Source: Candidatus Desulfatibia vada (GTDB lineage Bacteria > Desulfobacterota > Desulfobacteria > Desulfobacterales > UBA11574). From it: a stretch of 33,332 bases of DNA. The position numbers were made by a program, and so were the translations under genes. The DNA lies in assembly GCA_014383215.1 (NCBI GenBank), contig JACNIG010000199.1:88-33419 (forward strand). The letters run 5' to 3'. Positions 15,683-24,662 of this stretch are shown piece by piece. Numbering within the stretch: position 1 is the first letter of the stretch; the number at the start of each line of letters is the position of its first letter. The notes beneath the pieces were generated by a model. It ran no database searches and had not been told where the DNA came from. It was given only the letters and a program-made list of their open reading frames with translations.

Positions 15683-17650
15683 TTATTCCTCATCCAGCAC
15701 CTTTCGAACCATCACCGCAAGATCGCGTAGAGTCATGGGTTTCATGGCAAAAGCTTTGATACCAAGTGCTTTTGCGTTTTCCTCTGTAACTTTTTCACTA
15801 AATCCTGTACAGAGGATTATCGGCATTTCAGAGCGGATGTTTAAAATTTCTTTCACCAGCTTGTCACCGGTCATCTGCGGCATCGCCATGTCTGTAATTA
15901 CTAAATCGAATTGGTCTGGATGGGAACGAAATAATTCCAGAGCTTCGACAGGATTCATTTTTACTTCAACCTGATATCCCAATCGCTCCAGTATCTGTCG
16001 CACAATGAGCACAATTGATTCTTCATCATCAACAAAGAGTATATTTTCATTACCAGTAGGAAGTTCCTTAATCGTTTTAGATTCTGTCACAACTTCTTCT
16101 TCAGTCACGGGGAAAAAAACGCTAAAGGTGGTTCCTTTGCCGAGTTCGCTGTCAACAGTAATTGCACCTCTATGGATTTTGACAATACCGTGCACCACCG
16201 ATAACCCCAAGCCGGAACCTATTCCAACATCTTTTGTTGTAAAATAGGGATCAAATATCCGTTCTATGATTTCCGGGGCTATGCCATGTCCAGTATCGCT
16301 TACAGTCACTTTGACATAGTTGCCCTGGGTCAATTCAGGGTCAATAAGAGCAACTGAATCTTCATCCAATAGAACATTTTGTATTCCGATATCCAGCATC
16401 CCCCCGGTTTCTTCCATGGCGTGAGAAGCGTTAGTGCATAAATTGATCATTATCTGATTGATTTGAGTAGGATCAGCAAGAACTTTATCCGCTGTATCTT
16501 GAATGTTTTGGCGAATATCAATATTAGCAGTTATCGAGGATCGCAAAAACTTGAGAGCGTCTTTGATGACGGGAATTATACTTATAGGTTGTCGTTTTAT
16601 GTCGGTTTTGCGGATGAAACTAAGAAGCTGCTTTACAACATTTTTAGCACGCAGGCCTGCTGTTTTAATCTCTTCAAGGTTGGAATGAGCAGAATCCCAC
16701 TCAGGAACCTCATCCAGTGCTAATTCCGTATTACCTAAAATGATGCCGAGGATGTTGTTAAATTCATGAGCGATTCCACCAGTGAGTGTGCCAATCGCTT
16801 CCATTTTATGAGCTTGTTTTAATTGGGATTCAAGCTGCTTCCTGTCATTTATATCTCTTATAACGCCATGTGTACCAATGAATTTTTTATCCTCTTTTTT
16901 GATCGGCTCGTCGTATATGCCGTTGGATTTCAATTCAATTGTCAGGTGTCCGACTTTACTCTCCTTAAACTGACCATTTTCATCACAGACTTTTAGTCTC
17001 AATTCCATTTGGGAGGCAGCACGATCGCCTGTTCTCCTTTCATTAAATGACCATTTAGCTTTTTCTAAATCATCGTCATAGACAAGCGTAGTATAATGCT
17101 CACCAATAAGTTGTTCAATTTGAAAACCGAGTACCCGCTCAGCTGTATTGCTAATAAATTTAAAGTTGCCCTGACCATCCAGCATATAAATAATGTCAGG
17201 AGAATTTTGAACCAGATACCTGTAACATTCTTCCGTCCGTATCAGCTTTGCATTAATAACTTCGTTTTCACTCACTAACCTTTTGTGATCAAGACCATTT
17301 TTCACTGTAATCAGCAATTCTTCCGGCTCAAATGGTTTCCTGATGTAGTCGTAGGCCCCTTTCTTTATAAATTTTATAGCTGATTTTATTGAAGCATGTC
17401 CGGTAATAACGATGACCAAGGTATCAGGATTTTGATTGTTTATATATTCCATGATTTGGTAGCCATTCATATCAGGTATAACCATGTCGAGAAGAACAAG
17501 ATCAAAATCATCCTTGTTCAAATATTCTATTGCTTTTTGACCACTATTGCATGTTTTCAATATATAGCCCTGATTGCTTAATAATGCCTTTAAGCTTTCG
17601 CACATTCTGGAGTCGTCATCAACTATGAGAACTTTAGGGCTATTAGGCAC
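15683..17650 (-). CDS. Hybrid sensor histidine kinase (REC-PAS-HisKA-HATPase-REC)
   Basis: Cytoplasmic signalling kinase of 655 residues with no transmembrane segment. The N-terminal receiver (about 5-122) has DDD 11-13, phospho-acceptor D55 and K105. A PAS domain spans about 139-270. The dimerisation helix carries the phospho-histidine H295 in GGIAHEFNN. The ATPase domain has the N box near INLCTNASHAM (402-412), DTGHGIAP 452-459 and GSGLGLSVV 478-486. A C-terminal receiver has DDEE 541-544 and D587. This cascade lets one protein take phosphate from another kinase and pass it on. The start is GTG with ggaggt 4 bases upstream. It lies 15 bases after the HDOD kinase and is clearly co-transcribed. 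No output DNA-binding domain is present. Confidence 0.92.
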   Translation of the reverse strand: MPNSPKVLIVDDDSRMCESLKALLSNQGYILKTCNSGQKAIEYLNKDDFDLVLLDMVIPDMNGYQIMEYINNQNPDTLVIVITGHASIKSAIKFIKKGAYDYIRKPFEPEELLITVKNGLDHKRLVSENEVINAKLIRTEECYRYLVQNSPDIIYMLDGQGNFKFISNTAERVLGFQIEQLIGEHYTTLVYDDDLEKAKWSFNERRTGDRAASQMELRLKVCDENGQFKESKVGHLTIELKSNGIYDEPIKKEDKKFIGTHGVIRDINDRKQLESQLKQAHKMEAIGTLTGGIAHEFNNILGIILGNTELALDEVPEWDSAHSNLEEIKTAGLRAKNVVKQLLSFIRKTDIKRQPISIIPVIKDALKFLRSSITANIDIRQNIQDTADKVLADPTQINQIMINLCTNASHAMEETGGMLDIGIQNVLLDEDSVALIDPELTQGNYVKVTVSDTGHGIAPEIIERIFDPYFTTKDVGIGSGLGLSVVHGIVKIHRGAITVDSELGKGTTFSVFFPVTEEEVVTESKTIKELPTGNENILFVDDEESIVLIVRQILERLGYQVEVKMNPVEALELFRSHPDQFDLVITDMAMPQMTGDKLVKEILNIRSEMPIILCTGFSEKVTEENAKALGIKAFAMKPMTLRDLAVMVRKVLDEE

Positions 17651-17665
17651 CTTGACCTCCGTAAT

Positions 17666-19819
17666 TTAAGATTCTTGATGTTGGGCTATTGGTAAATTTA
17701 TTTTAAAGCTCGTTCCTTGTTTATTGTCACTTTCAAAAGTTATGGTCCCCTGTAACTTCTTGACCGCGTTATATACAATGGAGAGCCCCAAACCGGCATG
17801 TCCGGCCCCTTTTGAGGTAATATAAGGTTCAAAGAGTTGGGTTTTAACGGTATCAGGAATGCCCGGACCATCATCTTCGATAATGATTTCAACATGCCCC
17901 TGCGTATTGTCTGCAACCTGGTTTGTTTTATCGTCCATGTAATTTGAAATATATCGGGTGCTAATACCAAGATTTCCTCTGCCCGACATAGCCTCAGCTG
18001 CATTTTTGATAAGGTTGCTAAAGACCTGTGTCATTCTGTTTTTATCTGTCATAACCGCTGGAAGTGAAGGGTCTAACTTCAAATGAGTCTTGATGTTGGG
18101 CTCGAGTATAAGAGATTCCTGAAAGATTCTTGTCAGGTTTGACAAAAGGGCATTTACATCCAAGGGATCGTTGGGTTGGATTTTAAGTTCTGAAAAATCA
18201 GATAATTCACTTATAATAAGTGCCACTCGATCAATTTCCTCATTAATAATCCTGATTTCCTCTTCAACGGGCTGATCTTCAGACAATTTTCTCTTCAGAA
18301 TGGCAAGATAATTTTTTATAATACTTAATGGAGTATTCGCTTCGTGGACAATCTTTTGAGCTATGGTTGACGTGGCGTTCAGACGTTCAGACTGAATTAA
18401 TTTTGCCTGGTTTTGGGTCAAATAGTTTGCTTGAAGGGCCAAGGCCGCCTGTTTAGTAAACATCATCAAAAGCTTTATCTTATCAGTTAAATGGGGTGCA
18501 CGAGCCTCTTCTAATCCCAAGACTATTACACCAACATATTGTTTGTGCGCGATCATTGGAAGGCAAAGAATACCGTCTTTTTCGACTAAGCGGATGATTT
18601 GCTCATCTAAAATAGTAAGTTTGTCTTTTATTATATCGCTTAAAGAATCCAAGGGCTTTCTTTGGAGAAGGGACTTCGCCAAAAGGCTTTTTTCCTCTTG
18701 TAAAGGAACTGCCACTTCATTGATTAGATCATTATTGTTGTTTAGCGCCACGCTCTTGCCGAGCAGAATATTTCTTTCTGATTCATGCAGAAAAAATAAA
18801 ACATGTTTAACACCAAATAAAATATGAAGCCCTTCCTGCGTAACTTTCAGTATAGAATCTTCATCATGAGCCTCTAAAAGGTTCTGGAGTGTACCCTGAA
18901 ACAAAGTAATGTCTTTTACTTTCTGGATTAGATCTTCTTGTTTTTTATGATCTTTTTCAGAAACATCGAGTGCCCCAATATCTATACCTAAAGATTGCGC
19001 TATATCGCTTACATCTTTTTCAGCTTGGAGGATGATTTCTTCTACCTCGGAGGTTTCAAATCCAAAAATGTTTTTGGTTATTCCAAATTTGACCTCTTTT
19101 TCTTTATTTGTTTCGGGACAAAGGATATTTCCAACATATATTATCTTTACTAAAGGAAGAGCATCCTGAATTCTATCGACTGCTTCATGATGATAACGCA
19201 CTGCATCTGCCATGAATGATTGAAGCTTCCAGCGGTTGATCAGCCAAGCTCCAACTTCACAGTGTGTGGCTCCATGACGGGCTTCTCCAGCCAAGATTAG
19301 ATCCCACTGATCTTGCGATGATTTTAAAATATCAGCATATTCTCTCGGAAAATTTACCCATAAAACTAATTTCCCTATATCGTGAAGGAGCCCTGTTAAA
19401 AATGCCTCGTCAGGAGAAGCGTACGATATCTTTTTAGCAATTAGTTCAGACAGTATGGCACACATCAGAGAGTGCCTCCAGAAAACCTTCAAGCTAAAGA
19501 CAGAATCGTCTTTGGCTTTGCTGAAAGCTTGAATAACTGAAGCGCTAATGGCAATATTTTTTATGGCATTTTGCCCTAAAATTACCAGGGACTGATTAAT
19601 ATTGGTTACTCTTTTGGGTACTCCATAGTAGGCAGAATTGACCATATTAATAACTTTGGCGCTTAAAGACGCATCCTTATTGATTGTTTGAGATATACCT
19701 TTGAATGTGCTCTCTTCACTATTGCAGAGCTCGATCAGTTTTAATAGAATTTGAGGAAGTGAGGGAAGGTTTTTTGAAGTCTTTATTTTATCGAAGAATT
19801 GAACATGACGTTTTTCCAT
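17666..19819 (-). CDS. HDOD-GAF sensor histidine kinase
   Basis: A 717-residue soluble kinase. Residues about 10-220 form an HDOD domain (NLPSLPQILLKLIEL, then HD at 146-147 in LLHDIGKLVLW). About 305-465 form a GAF domain (ligand or redox sensing), ending in a helical linker. The HisKA motif IVHEANTPLSIIKNYL holds the phospho-histidine at about 492. The ATPase domain follows (VFSNLIKNAAEAM, EDDGPGIP, GLGLSIVYNAVKKL). HDOD domains occur in regulatory proteins controlling motility, stress or c-di-GMP. ATG 19819 is chosen over a TTG one codon earlier because aagga is about 9 bases upstream. The downstream hybrid kinase, whose first domain is a receiver, is its likely phosphate target. Confidence 0.9.
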   Translation of the reverse strand: MEKRHVQFFDKIKTSKNLPSLPQILLKLIELCNSEESTFKGISQTINKDASLSAKVINMVNSAYYGVPKRVTNINQSLVILGQNAIKNIAISASVIQAFSKAKDDSVFSLKVFWRHSLMCAILSELIAKKISYASPDEAFLTGLLHDIGKLVLWVNFPREYADILKSSQDQWDLILAGEARHGATHCEVGAWLINRWKLQSFMADAVRYHHEAVDRIQDALPLVKIIYVGNILCPETNKEKEVKFGITKNIFGFETSEVEEIILQAEKDVSDIAQSLGIDIGALDVSEKDHKKQEDLIQKVKDITLFQGTLQNLLEAHDEDSILKVTQEGLHILFGVKHVLFFLHESERNILLGKSVALNNNNDLINEVAVPLQEEKSLLAKSLLQRKPLDSLSDIIKDKLTILDEQIIRLVEKDGILCLPMIAHKQYVGVIVLGLEEARAPHLTDKIKLLMMFTKQAALALQANYLTQNQAKLIQSERLNATSTIAQKIVHEANTPLSIIKNYLAILKRKLSEDQPVEEEIRIINEEIDRVALIISELSDFSELKIQPNDPLDVNALLSNLTRIFQESLILEPNIKTHLKLDPSLPAVMTDKNRMTQVFSNLIKNAAEAMSGRGNLGISTRYISNYMDDKTNQVADNTQGHVEIIIEDDGPGIPDTVKTQLFEPYITSKGAGHAGLGLSIVYNAVKKLQGTITFESDNKQGTSFKINLPIAQHQES

Positions 19820-20051
19820 CAAGTACCATCCTTATCATTTGAGACTTAAATATCGGTTCACATTATTAAGTCGGTACAGATCAGGTTTTCTTTTGAAGTA
19901 TTCATGCGACATTCTGTACTTGGATTTGAATAGCATAAGGCGGCTATAACTTCAACATTTTCATTTTTTGAAAAGTTAAGGGAATAATCGAAGCAGGGAA
20001 TAGGATGCTTTTTCCGAAAAAATAACAGTTCGAAACGCTCTATATTGTTAA

Positions 20052-20963
20052 CTACCGCACGGTGAGCATATAAGATTTAACGGTCATGACCGGGTGATAG
20101 GATTTTTTGGTCTTGGCAAGACCCGGAACGTTCATATCGCTCTCTTTGTTGATATAGGAACACCCTTTAAAAAGACGTCGGGCGCACTCCCTGTCAAAAT
20201 ACTGGTAAAGCCCTTTTTTGCTTGCAAAAGCCTTTTCAAAATGAAGAACTCCGATACTCTCTGTGAGGCGTGAGGCGATCCCAAATGCGTTGATCTCGCC
20301 GTCGATTCGCAGCAGAATGCCATCAAGTTCAAAAAGATCTATATTCTCAATGGTGTTTATGGCGGCCTGCCTTTCACAGAAAAGTGCTTCATTCTCGTCT
20401 ATATCGCAACTACGTTCTTCACACCACTTTTCAAGAAAATCAATACATGCAGATAAAAACGAAGGCACCATTTTTTCTATTGTTACCCTGTCTTTATCGA
20501 CATGCGATCTTTCGAACTGATGGATAAGGTTCCTTTTTCTGGAATACTTGTTGCCTTTAAGCAGTGCCAGATCATCAGCAGCATAAATGTAGTCTTTATA
20601 ATCTTTTTGCTCTTTAACCTCAAAAAAACTTTCGACAAGAGCTTTGCCGTACTGCAAAAGATAATCCTCGGGAACGAACCAGTATTTATCAAATTTTAAT
20701 TTAACAGCAAGATCGTGGAGCTGCAGGGGCGGGTAATCCTTTGACGGCGAAACAGGGAGTATCAGGTGCCGATTTTCTATGCGGGAGGTAAATTCGCTGC
20801 TTACTATCAGAGACTTTCCGTCAACGGCGGCGTAAGACTGAAACTCTGCGCTGTTCCAGGCGATAATTGAAGGGAGCGAATAGGCACAAAGCCTGTATCG
20901 CTGCCGCTGAAAAAATTTTTTTAGTTTCGGAAAATCTGATGGAACTATCGGTTTAAATTTCAT
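20052..20963 (-). CDS. DUF2156 (phosphatidylglycerol lysyltransferase C-terminal-like) protein
   Basis: A stand-alone 303-residue DUF2156 protein with the double-GNAT fold used by aminoacyl-phosphatidylglycerol synthases. Family-type segments are the ALLKGNKYSRKRNLIHQFE stretch in the middle, the AFGIASRLTESIGVLHFEKAF strand pair, and a C-terminal SYINKESDMNVPGLAKTKKSYHP. Unlike the full enzyme it has no membrane flippase part, so a soluble acyl- or aminoacyl-transfer role is more likely than classic lipid lysinylation. Its start overlaps the GNAT stop by 4 bases, so the two are translationally coupled. About 230 bp separate its stop from the next gene and hold no recognised feature. Confidence 0.8.
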   Translation of the reverse strand: MKFKPIVPSDFPKLKKFFQRQRYRLCAYSLPSIIAWNSAEFQSYAAVDGKSLIVSSEFTSRIENRHLILPVSPSKDYPPLQLHDLAVKLKFDKYWFVPEDYLLQYGKALVESFFEVKEQKDYKDYIYAADDLALLKGNKYSRKRNLIHQFERSHVDKDRVTIEKMVPSFLSACIDFLEKWCEERSCDIDENEALFCERQAAINTIENIDLFELDGILLRIDGEINAFGIASRLTESIGVLHFEKAFASKKGLYQYFDRECARRLFKGCSYINKESDMNVPGLAKTKKSYHPVMTVKSYMLTVR

Positions 20964-21376
20964 GGTGTAATTTTCAGCATGGGGACGGAATCGGGCATCT
21001 TTTTAAATCCTATCTGTTTGTAAAAGGCATGAGAACCTCGTTCTGCAATCAGGCCGATCCATTTTAAGCCGTCTCTATTGAGGCGTGACACTAAAGCCTT
21101 TACAATTTTTTTGCCGATTTTCTGTCCCCGGTAATCTTGTTTTACAGTGATATCCTGAAGATAAGCGTCGCTTGTCCCGTCGCTGATAGCCCGCCCCATG
21201 CCGACGATTTGGTCCTCAAGGCTCGCAATCACAAAGCAATGGCTGCCGGCAACGATCCGAACCACATGATCAGGGTCATAGGGTTCTTCGGTCCACCACT
21301 CTTCCATGCGGTAGAGGGCAATGATCTGCTGGATCTGATAAGGGGTCGGGTTAACCAAGAAGGTAATGTCTGGCAT
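20960..21376 (-). CDS. GNAT-family N-acetyltransferase
   Basis: A 138-residue cytoplasmic acetyltransferase of the GNAT family. The acetyl-CoA pyrophosphate-binding motif is visible as YRGQKIGKKIVKALV (about 88-102), preceded by the beta-4 strand AYLQDITVKQ and followed by the C-terminal HAFYKQIGFKK strand-helix. The acceptor substrate cannot be predicted. It lies between the GGDEF regulator (24 bases upstream) and the DUF2156 gene (4-base overlap), so the three form one probable operon. The Shine-Dalgarno is weak. Confidence 0.85.
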   Translation of the reverse strand: MPDITFLVNPTPYQIQQIIALYRMEEWWTEEPYDPDHVVRIVAGSHCFVIASLEDQIVGMGRAISDGTSDAYLQDITVKQDYRGQKIGKKIVKALVSRLNRDGLKWIGLIAERGSHAFYKQIGFKKMPDSVPMLKITP

Positions 21377-21400
21377 AGCGGTTCTGGTTGTTAGCCCTGG

Positions 21401-22312
21401 TTAGTTTTTTTCAGCAAACAATGAGGAGACTTTGTTGCGGCCGGCCAGTTTTGAAATGTACATTGCTTTGTCAGCTCTTTTGATAAAGTCTGCGAACTCT
21501 TCGTCTTTGCAATATTCAGTAACACCGATGCTTACTGTAACCTGATAAGGCTCGTTCGGTTCTGGAATAAACTTTTCAGCCTCTACTGCTTTTCTAATCC
21601 TGTGGGCAACCGTTTTGGCCTCTTCACCACTCGTTTCAGGCAAGATAATAGTAAATTCTTCGCCCCCATATCGGAAGGCGGAATCCATTGTCCTGAGACA
21701 TGACCGCATAGTTTGGCTAAGTTTAATTAACACCTTGTCGCCTTCAAGGTGCCCATACGTATCATTGTACACTTTAAAACGATCGATGTCCAAAAGCAGA
21801 AGTCCAAGAGAATGGCCATAACGGTTGGACCGGTCAACTTCGACTTCCAGCTGGTTATAAAAGTGCCTTAAATTGTAAAGTCTGGTAAGGCCGTCTGTTA
21901 TGGCTAGCTTTTCCAGTTTTTCCAAGATCTGCCCGCGCTCTTTAGTTAGTTGACGCTCCCTTAAAACTCTTTTCAATCTCAGCAGCACTTCTTCAAAACG
22001 TACCGGTTTAAAGAGAAAGTCACTTGCACCTTTATTGATGGCCTCTTCATAAGAATAATCGCCACTGTAGCCGGTCATGACCATGACATCTATATCACAC
22101 TTTGATTTAATTAAATCAGTGAGTTCAAGCCCGTTCAGGCCTGGTAGCATGATATCTGTGATAACGACTTCGATAGAGTTTACTTTTAATATTTTAATCG
22201 CTTCTTCCGCACTTGAAGCTGCGAAGGCATTGAATCCGGATTTACCCATGAATTCATGCATCGAGTCTCTGATATCGCCATCGTCATCAACTATTAATAT
22301 ATTGATAGTCAT
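21401..22312 (-). CDS. Response regulator with GGDEF diguanylate cyclase output
   Basis: Predicted phosphorylation-controlled synthase of the second messenger c-di-GMP, 303 residues. The receiver has DDD 9-11, phospho-acceptor D53 and K102. A coiled linker (about 113-140) leads to a GGDEF domain with metal ligand D175 (DIDRFK) and active site GGEEF at 216-220. The product-inhibition site RxxD (R207 to D210) lies exactly five residues before it, so feedback inhibition is expected. The ATG at 22312 is preferred over a TTG at 22378, which would add a basic, unrelated 22-residue leader. No EAL partner is in the window. The HDOD/hybrid kinases nearby are possible phosphate donors. Confidence 0.92.
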   Translation of the reverse strand: MTINILIVDDDGDIRDSMHEFMGKSGFNAFAASSAEEAIKILKVNSIEVVITDIMLPGLNGLELTDLIKSKCDIDVMVMTGYSGDYSYEEAINKGASDFLFKPVRFEEVLLRLKRVLRERQLTKERGQILEKLEKLAITDGLTRLYNLRHFYNQLEVEVDRSNRYGHSLGLLLLDIDRFKVYNDTYGHLEGDKVLIKLSQTMRSCLRTMDSAFRYGGEEFTIILPETSGEEAKTVAHRIRKAVEAEKFIPEPNEPYQVTVSIGVTEYCKDEEFADFIKRADKAMYISKLAGRNKVSSLFAEKN

Positions 22313-22369
22313 ATTTTTTAGCAGCCCAATTTCGTTGGGTAAAAAGCTACGTCTGCGTTTAAGCCGGGG

Positions 22370-22397
22370 TTGACACAATTACAAGTAATCTGATAAT
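22370..22397 (+). promoter_or_regulatory. Candidate sigma70 promoter, possibly for lepA
   Basis: TTGACA at 22370-22375 is followed after 16 bp by GATAAT at 22392-22397 (or TAATAA after 18 bp). It points towards lepA but lies more than 300 bp upstream, with repeat sequence in between. It also lies upstream of, and opposite to, the GGDEF gene. Confidence 0.4.
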
Positions 22398-22522
22398 AAT
22401 TCAGTTTTGCTAATTCAATGTATCAATATAATTGGAAAGGCGGATCGTGTCAACCGACTTCTGAACCTGTGCAGCCGACTTTAAATCGGATAAATACCCA
22501 CCCGGATAAACAGGAAAGAATA

Positions 22523-22587
22523 GCCACCAAGGCACCAAGACACAAAGAAGAACTGTTTATTATAATTTAACTTCGTGTCTTGGTGGC
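22523..22587. repeat. Long-stem inverted repeat upstream of lepA
   Basis: caccaagacacaaag at 22533-22547 pairs with cttcgtgtcttggtg at 22571-22585 with one mismatch; the words around it repeat the same ccaag/acac theme. The A/T-rich loop is about 23 bases. It occupies part of the 406-bp gap between the GGDEF gene and lepA. The rest of that gap shows only the candidate promoter and no gene. Confidence 0.7.
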
Positions 22588-22718
22588 GAAAATGTTTTGT
22601 TAGATAGGTACTAATGAGAAATTCGGGTTAGGGTCGCCTAACGTTTTTTGAGACCTTTGCAAAATGTTTCCTCGGAGCGTCTCTTGCCCCTTGACAAGAT
22701 CTACAGTAAATACGAGAT

Positions 22719-24515
22719 ATGATAAACATACGTAATTTCAGTATTATTGCACATATTGATCACGGCAAATCTACACTTTCCGATCGCCTTATCCAGGCGA
22801 CTAACGTTGTGCTGGATCGAGATTTTCAAGATCAGATCCTCGATACTATGGATATCGAGCGGGAGCGGGGCATCACTATAAAAAGCCAGACGATCTGCCT
22901 GCCTTATACTGCCAAAGATAATCAAACCTACATGCTGAATCTTATCGACACCCCGGGGCATGTGGATTTTACTTACGAAGTTTCGCGGGCGCTGGCTTCA
23001 TGTGAAGGTGCCCTTCTTCTGATAGATGCCAGCCAGGGCGTGGAAGCTCAGACTTTGGCGAACCTTTACTTAGCCATGGAGCACAATCTCAAAATAATAC
23101 CTGTAATCAACAAGATAGACCTCCCCTCAGCTGACGTTGAACGCATAAAGCAACAAATAGAGGATGATTTGGGGCTCGACTCGGAGTCGGCGATACTAAC
23201 CTCAGCCAAAGAGGGCACCGGGATTGAAGAGGTCTTAGAGAGCATTGTAAAAGATCTGCCGCCACCTGCCGGCGACCCCGAAGCACCGCTGCAAGCGTTG
23301 ATTTTCGACTCCCATTATGATCCCTATCGCGGCACTGTCGTTAACTTCCGCGTCTTTCAGGGGAGAGTGCAAGCCAAAGATGTTATCACCTTTATGTCGA
23401 ATAACATCCCTCACAAGGTCGAAGAAGTCGGTATATTTCAAATCGTCAGGGTGCCGCAAAAACAGCTCTTGGCAGGACAGGTCGGCTATTTGATTGCCGG
23501 CATAAAAACGGTCAGCGATACCCGCTGCGGAGATACGATTACTTTAAGAGACCGGCCATGTTCAGCGCCCATGCCCGGTTTCAAGGAAGCCAAACCGGTG
23601 GTTTTTTCTTCGATCTATCCGGTGGCGACGGACGGATACGAGGAACTGGCGGTCGGCCTGGAAAAACTCAAGCTCAATGATGCCTCCTTGATTTACGAGA
23701 AAGACACTTCAGTGGCCTTGGGTTTTGGATTCCGTTGTGGTTTTCTGGGACTTCTGCACCTTGAGGTTGTGCAGGAGCGGCTTGAACGCGAATATGGCCT
23801 GTCTTTGATTATGACGGCACCTTCAGTGCGATACCAGCTTATTATGAATGATGGTACAACATTAATCATTGACAATCCGGCTTTATATCCGGATCCCACA
23901 AAAATTGAGCGCACGATGGAACCGTTTATCCGGGCTTCGATAATTATTCCCGATCGTTACATGGGGCCGGTTATGAAACTTTGCCTGGCGCGCCGTGGCA
24001 GCAACACCAATTATCAATATCTTACGAGCAATCGCCTGGAAATGTTTTTTGAGCTGCCACTTGCCGAGGTTGTTTACGATTTTTACGACAAGCTGAAATC
24101 GATTACCAAAGGGTATGGTTCCTTTGACTACGAACTGAAAGATTATAAAGAAACCGATCTGGCAAAGCTGGACATTCTGATAAATGGTGAACGGGTGGAT
24201 GCCCTTTCCCAGCTGGTTCATAAAGACAGGGCAATTGAGCGGGCAAGGCGTGCGTGTGAAAAACTTCGAGAGGAAATCCCCAGACAGCAGTTTAAAATAG
24301 CCGTCCAGGGGGCCGTCGGCGGTAACATTATTGCCCGCAAGACAATCTCAGCGTTTAGAAAGGATGTTACTGCAAAATGTTATGGAGGTGACGTAACGCG
24401 CAAGCGCAAGCTTTTAGAAAAGCAGAAAAAAGGAAAAAAGCGCATGAAAATGGTCGGCCAGGTAATGATTCCTCAGTCGGCTTTTATGTCAGTTTTGAAA
24501 ACGGACACCGACTAA
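22719..24515 (+). CDS. lepA: Elongation factor 4 (LepA) GTPase
   Basis: Ribosome-associated translational GTPase of 598 residues, the normal length. G1 AHIDHGKS is at 11-18, the switch I region [12 protein letters not shown] near 48-59, G3 DTPGH at 77-81 and G4 NKID at 131-134. The middle carries the EF-G-like domains, and the LepA-specific C-terminal domain ends with the basic segment [25 protein letters not shown]. The start aligns with the universal LepA N-terminus ([16 protein letters not shown]). No good Shine-Dalgarno precedes the ATG. No frameshift or unusual residue is seen. Confidence 0.97.
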   Translation: MINIRNFSIIAHIDHGKSTLSDRLIQATNVVLDRDFQDQILDTMDIERERGITIKSQTICLPYTAKDNQTYMLNLIDTPGHVDFTYEVSRALASCEGALLLIDASQGVEAQTLANLYLAMEHNLKIIPVINKIDLPSADVERIKQQIEDDLGLDSESAILTSAKEGTGIEEVLESIVKDLPPPAGDPEAPLQALIFDSHYDPYRGTVVNFRVFQGRVQAKDVITFMSNNIPHKVEEVGIFQIVRVPQKQLLAGQVGYLIAGIKTVSDTRCGDTITLRDRPCSAPMPGFKEAKPVVFSSIYPVATDGYEELAVGLEKLKLNDASLIYEKDTSVALGFGFRCGFLGLLHLEVVQERLEREYGLSLIMTAPSVRYQLIMNDGTTLIIDNPALYPDPTKIERTMEPFIRASIIIPDRYMGPVMKLCLARRGSNTNYQYLTSNRLEMFFELPLAEVVYDFYDKLKSITKGYGSFDYELKDYKETDLAKLDILINGERVDALSQLVHKDRAIERARRACEKLREEIPRQQFKIAVQGAVGGNIIARKTISAFRKDVTAKCYGGDVTRKRKLLEKQKKGKKRMKMVGQVMIPQSAFMSVLKTDTD

Positions 24516-24662
24516 TAGCCGCTTGACGCCTGATAACTTTGTGGGGAAACTTTTTCGTATCCATTCAAGGAGTAATTGAGCTATTGGAAATTCCAAATAA
24601 CAAATTCCAAAAAACAAACATACAACATCCTTGGTTGCGGTTTACCCGAGTTAGGAGGATAT

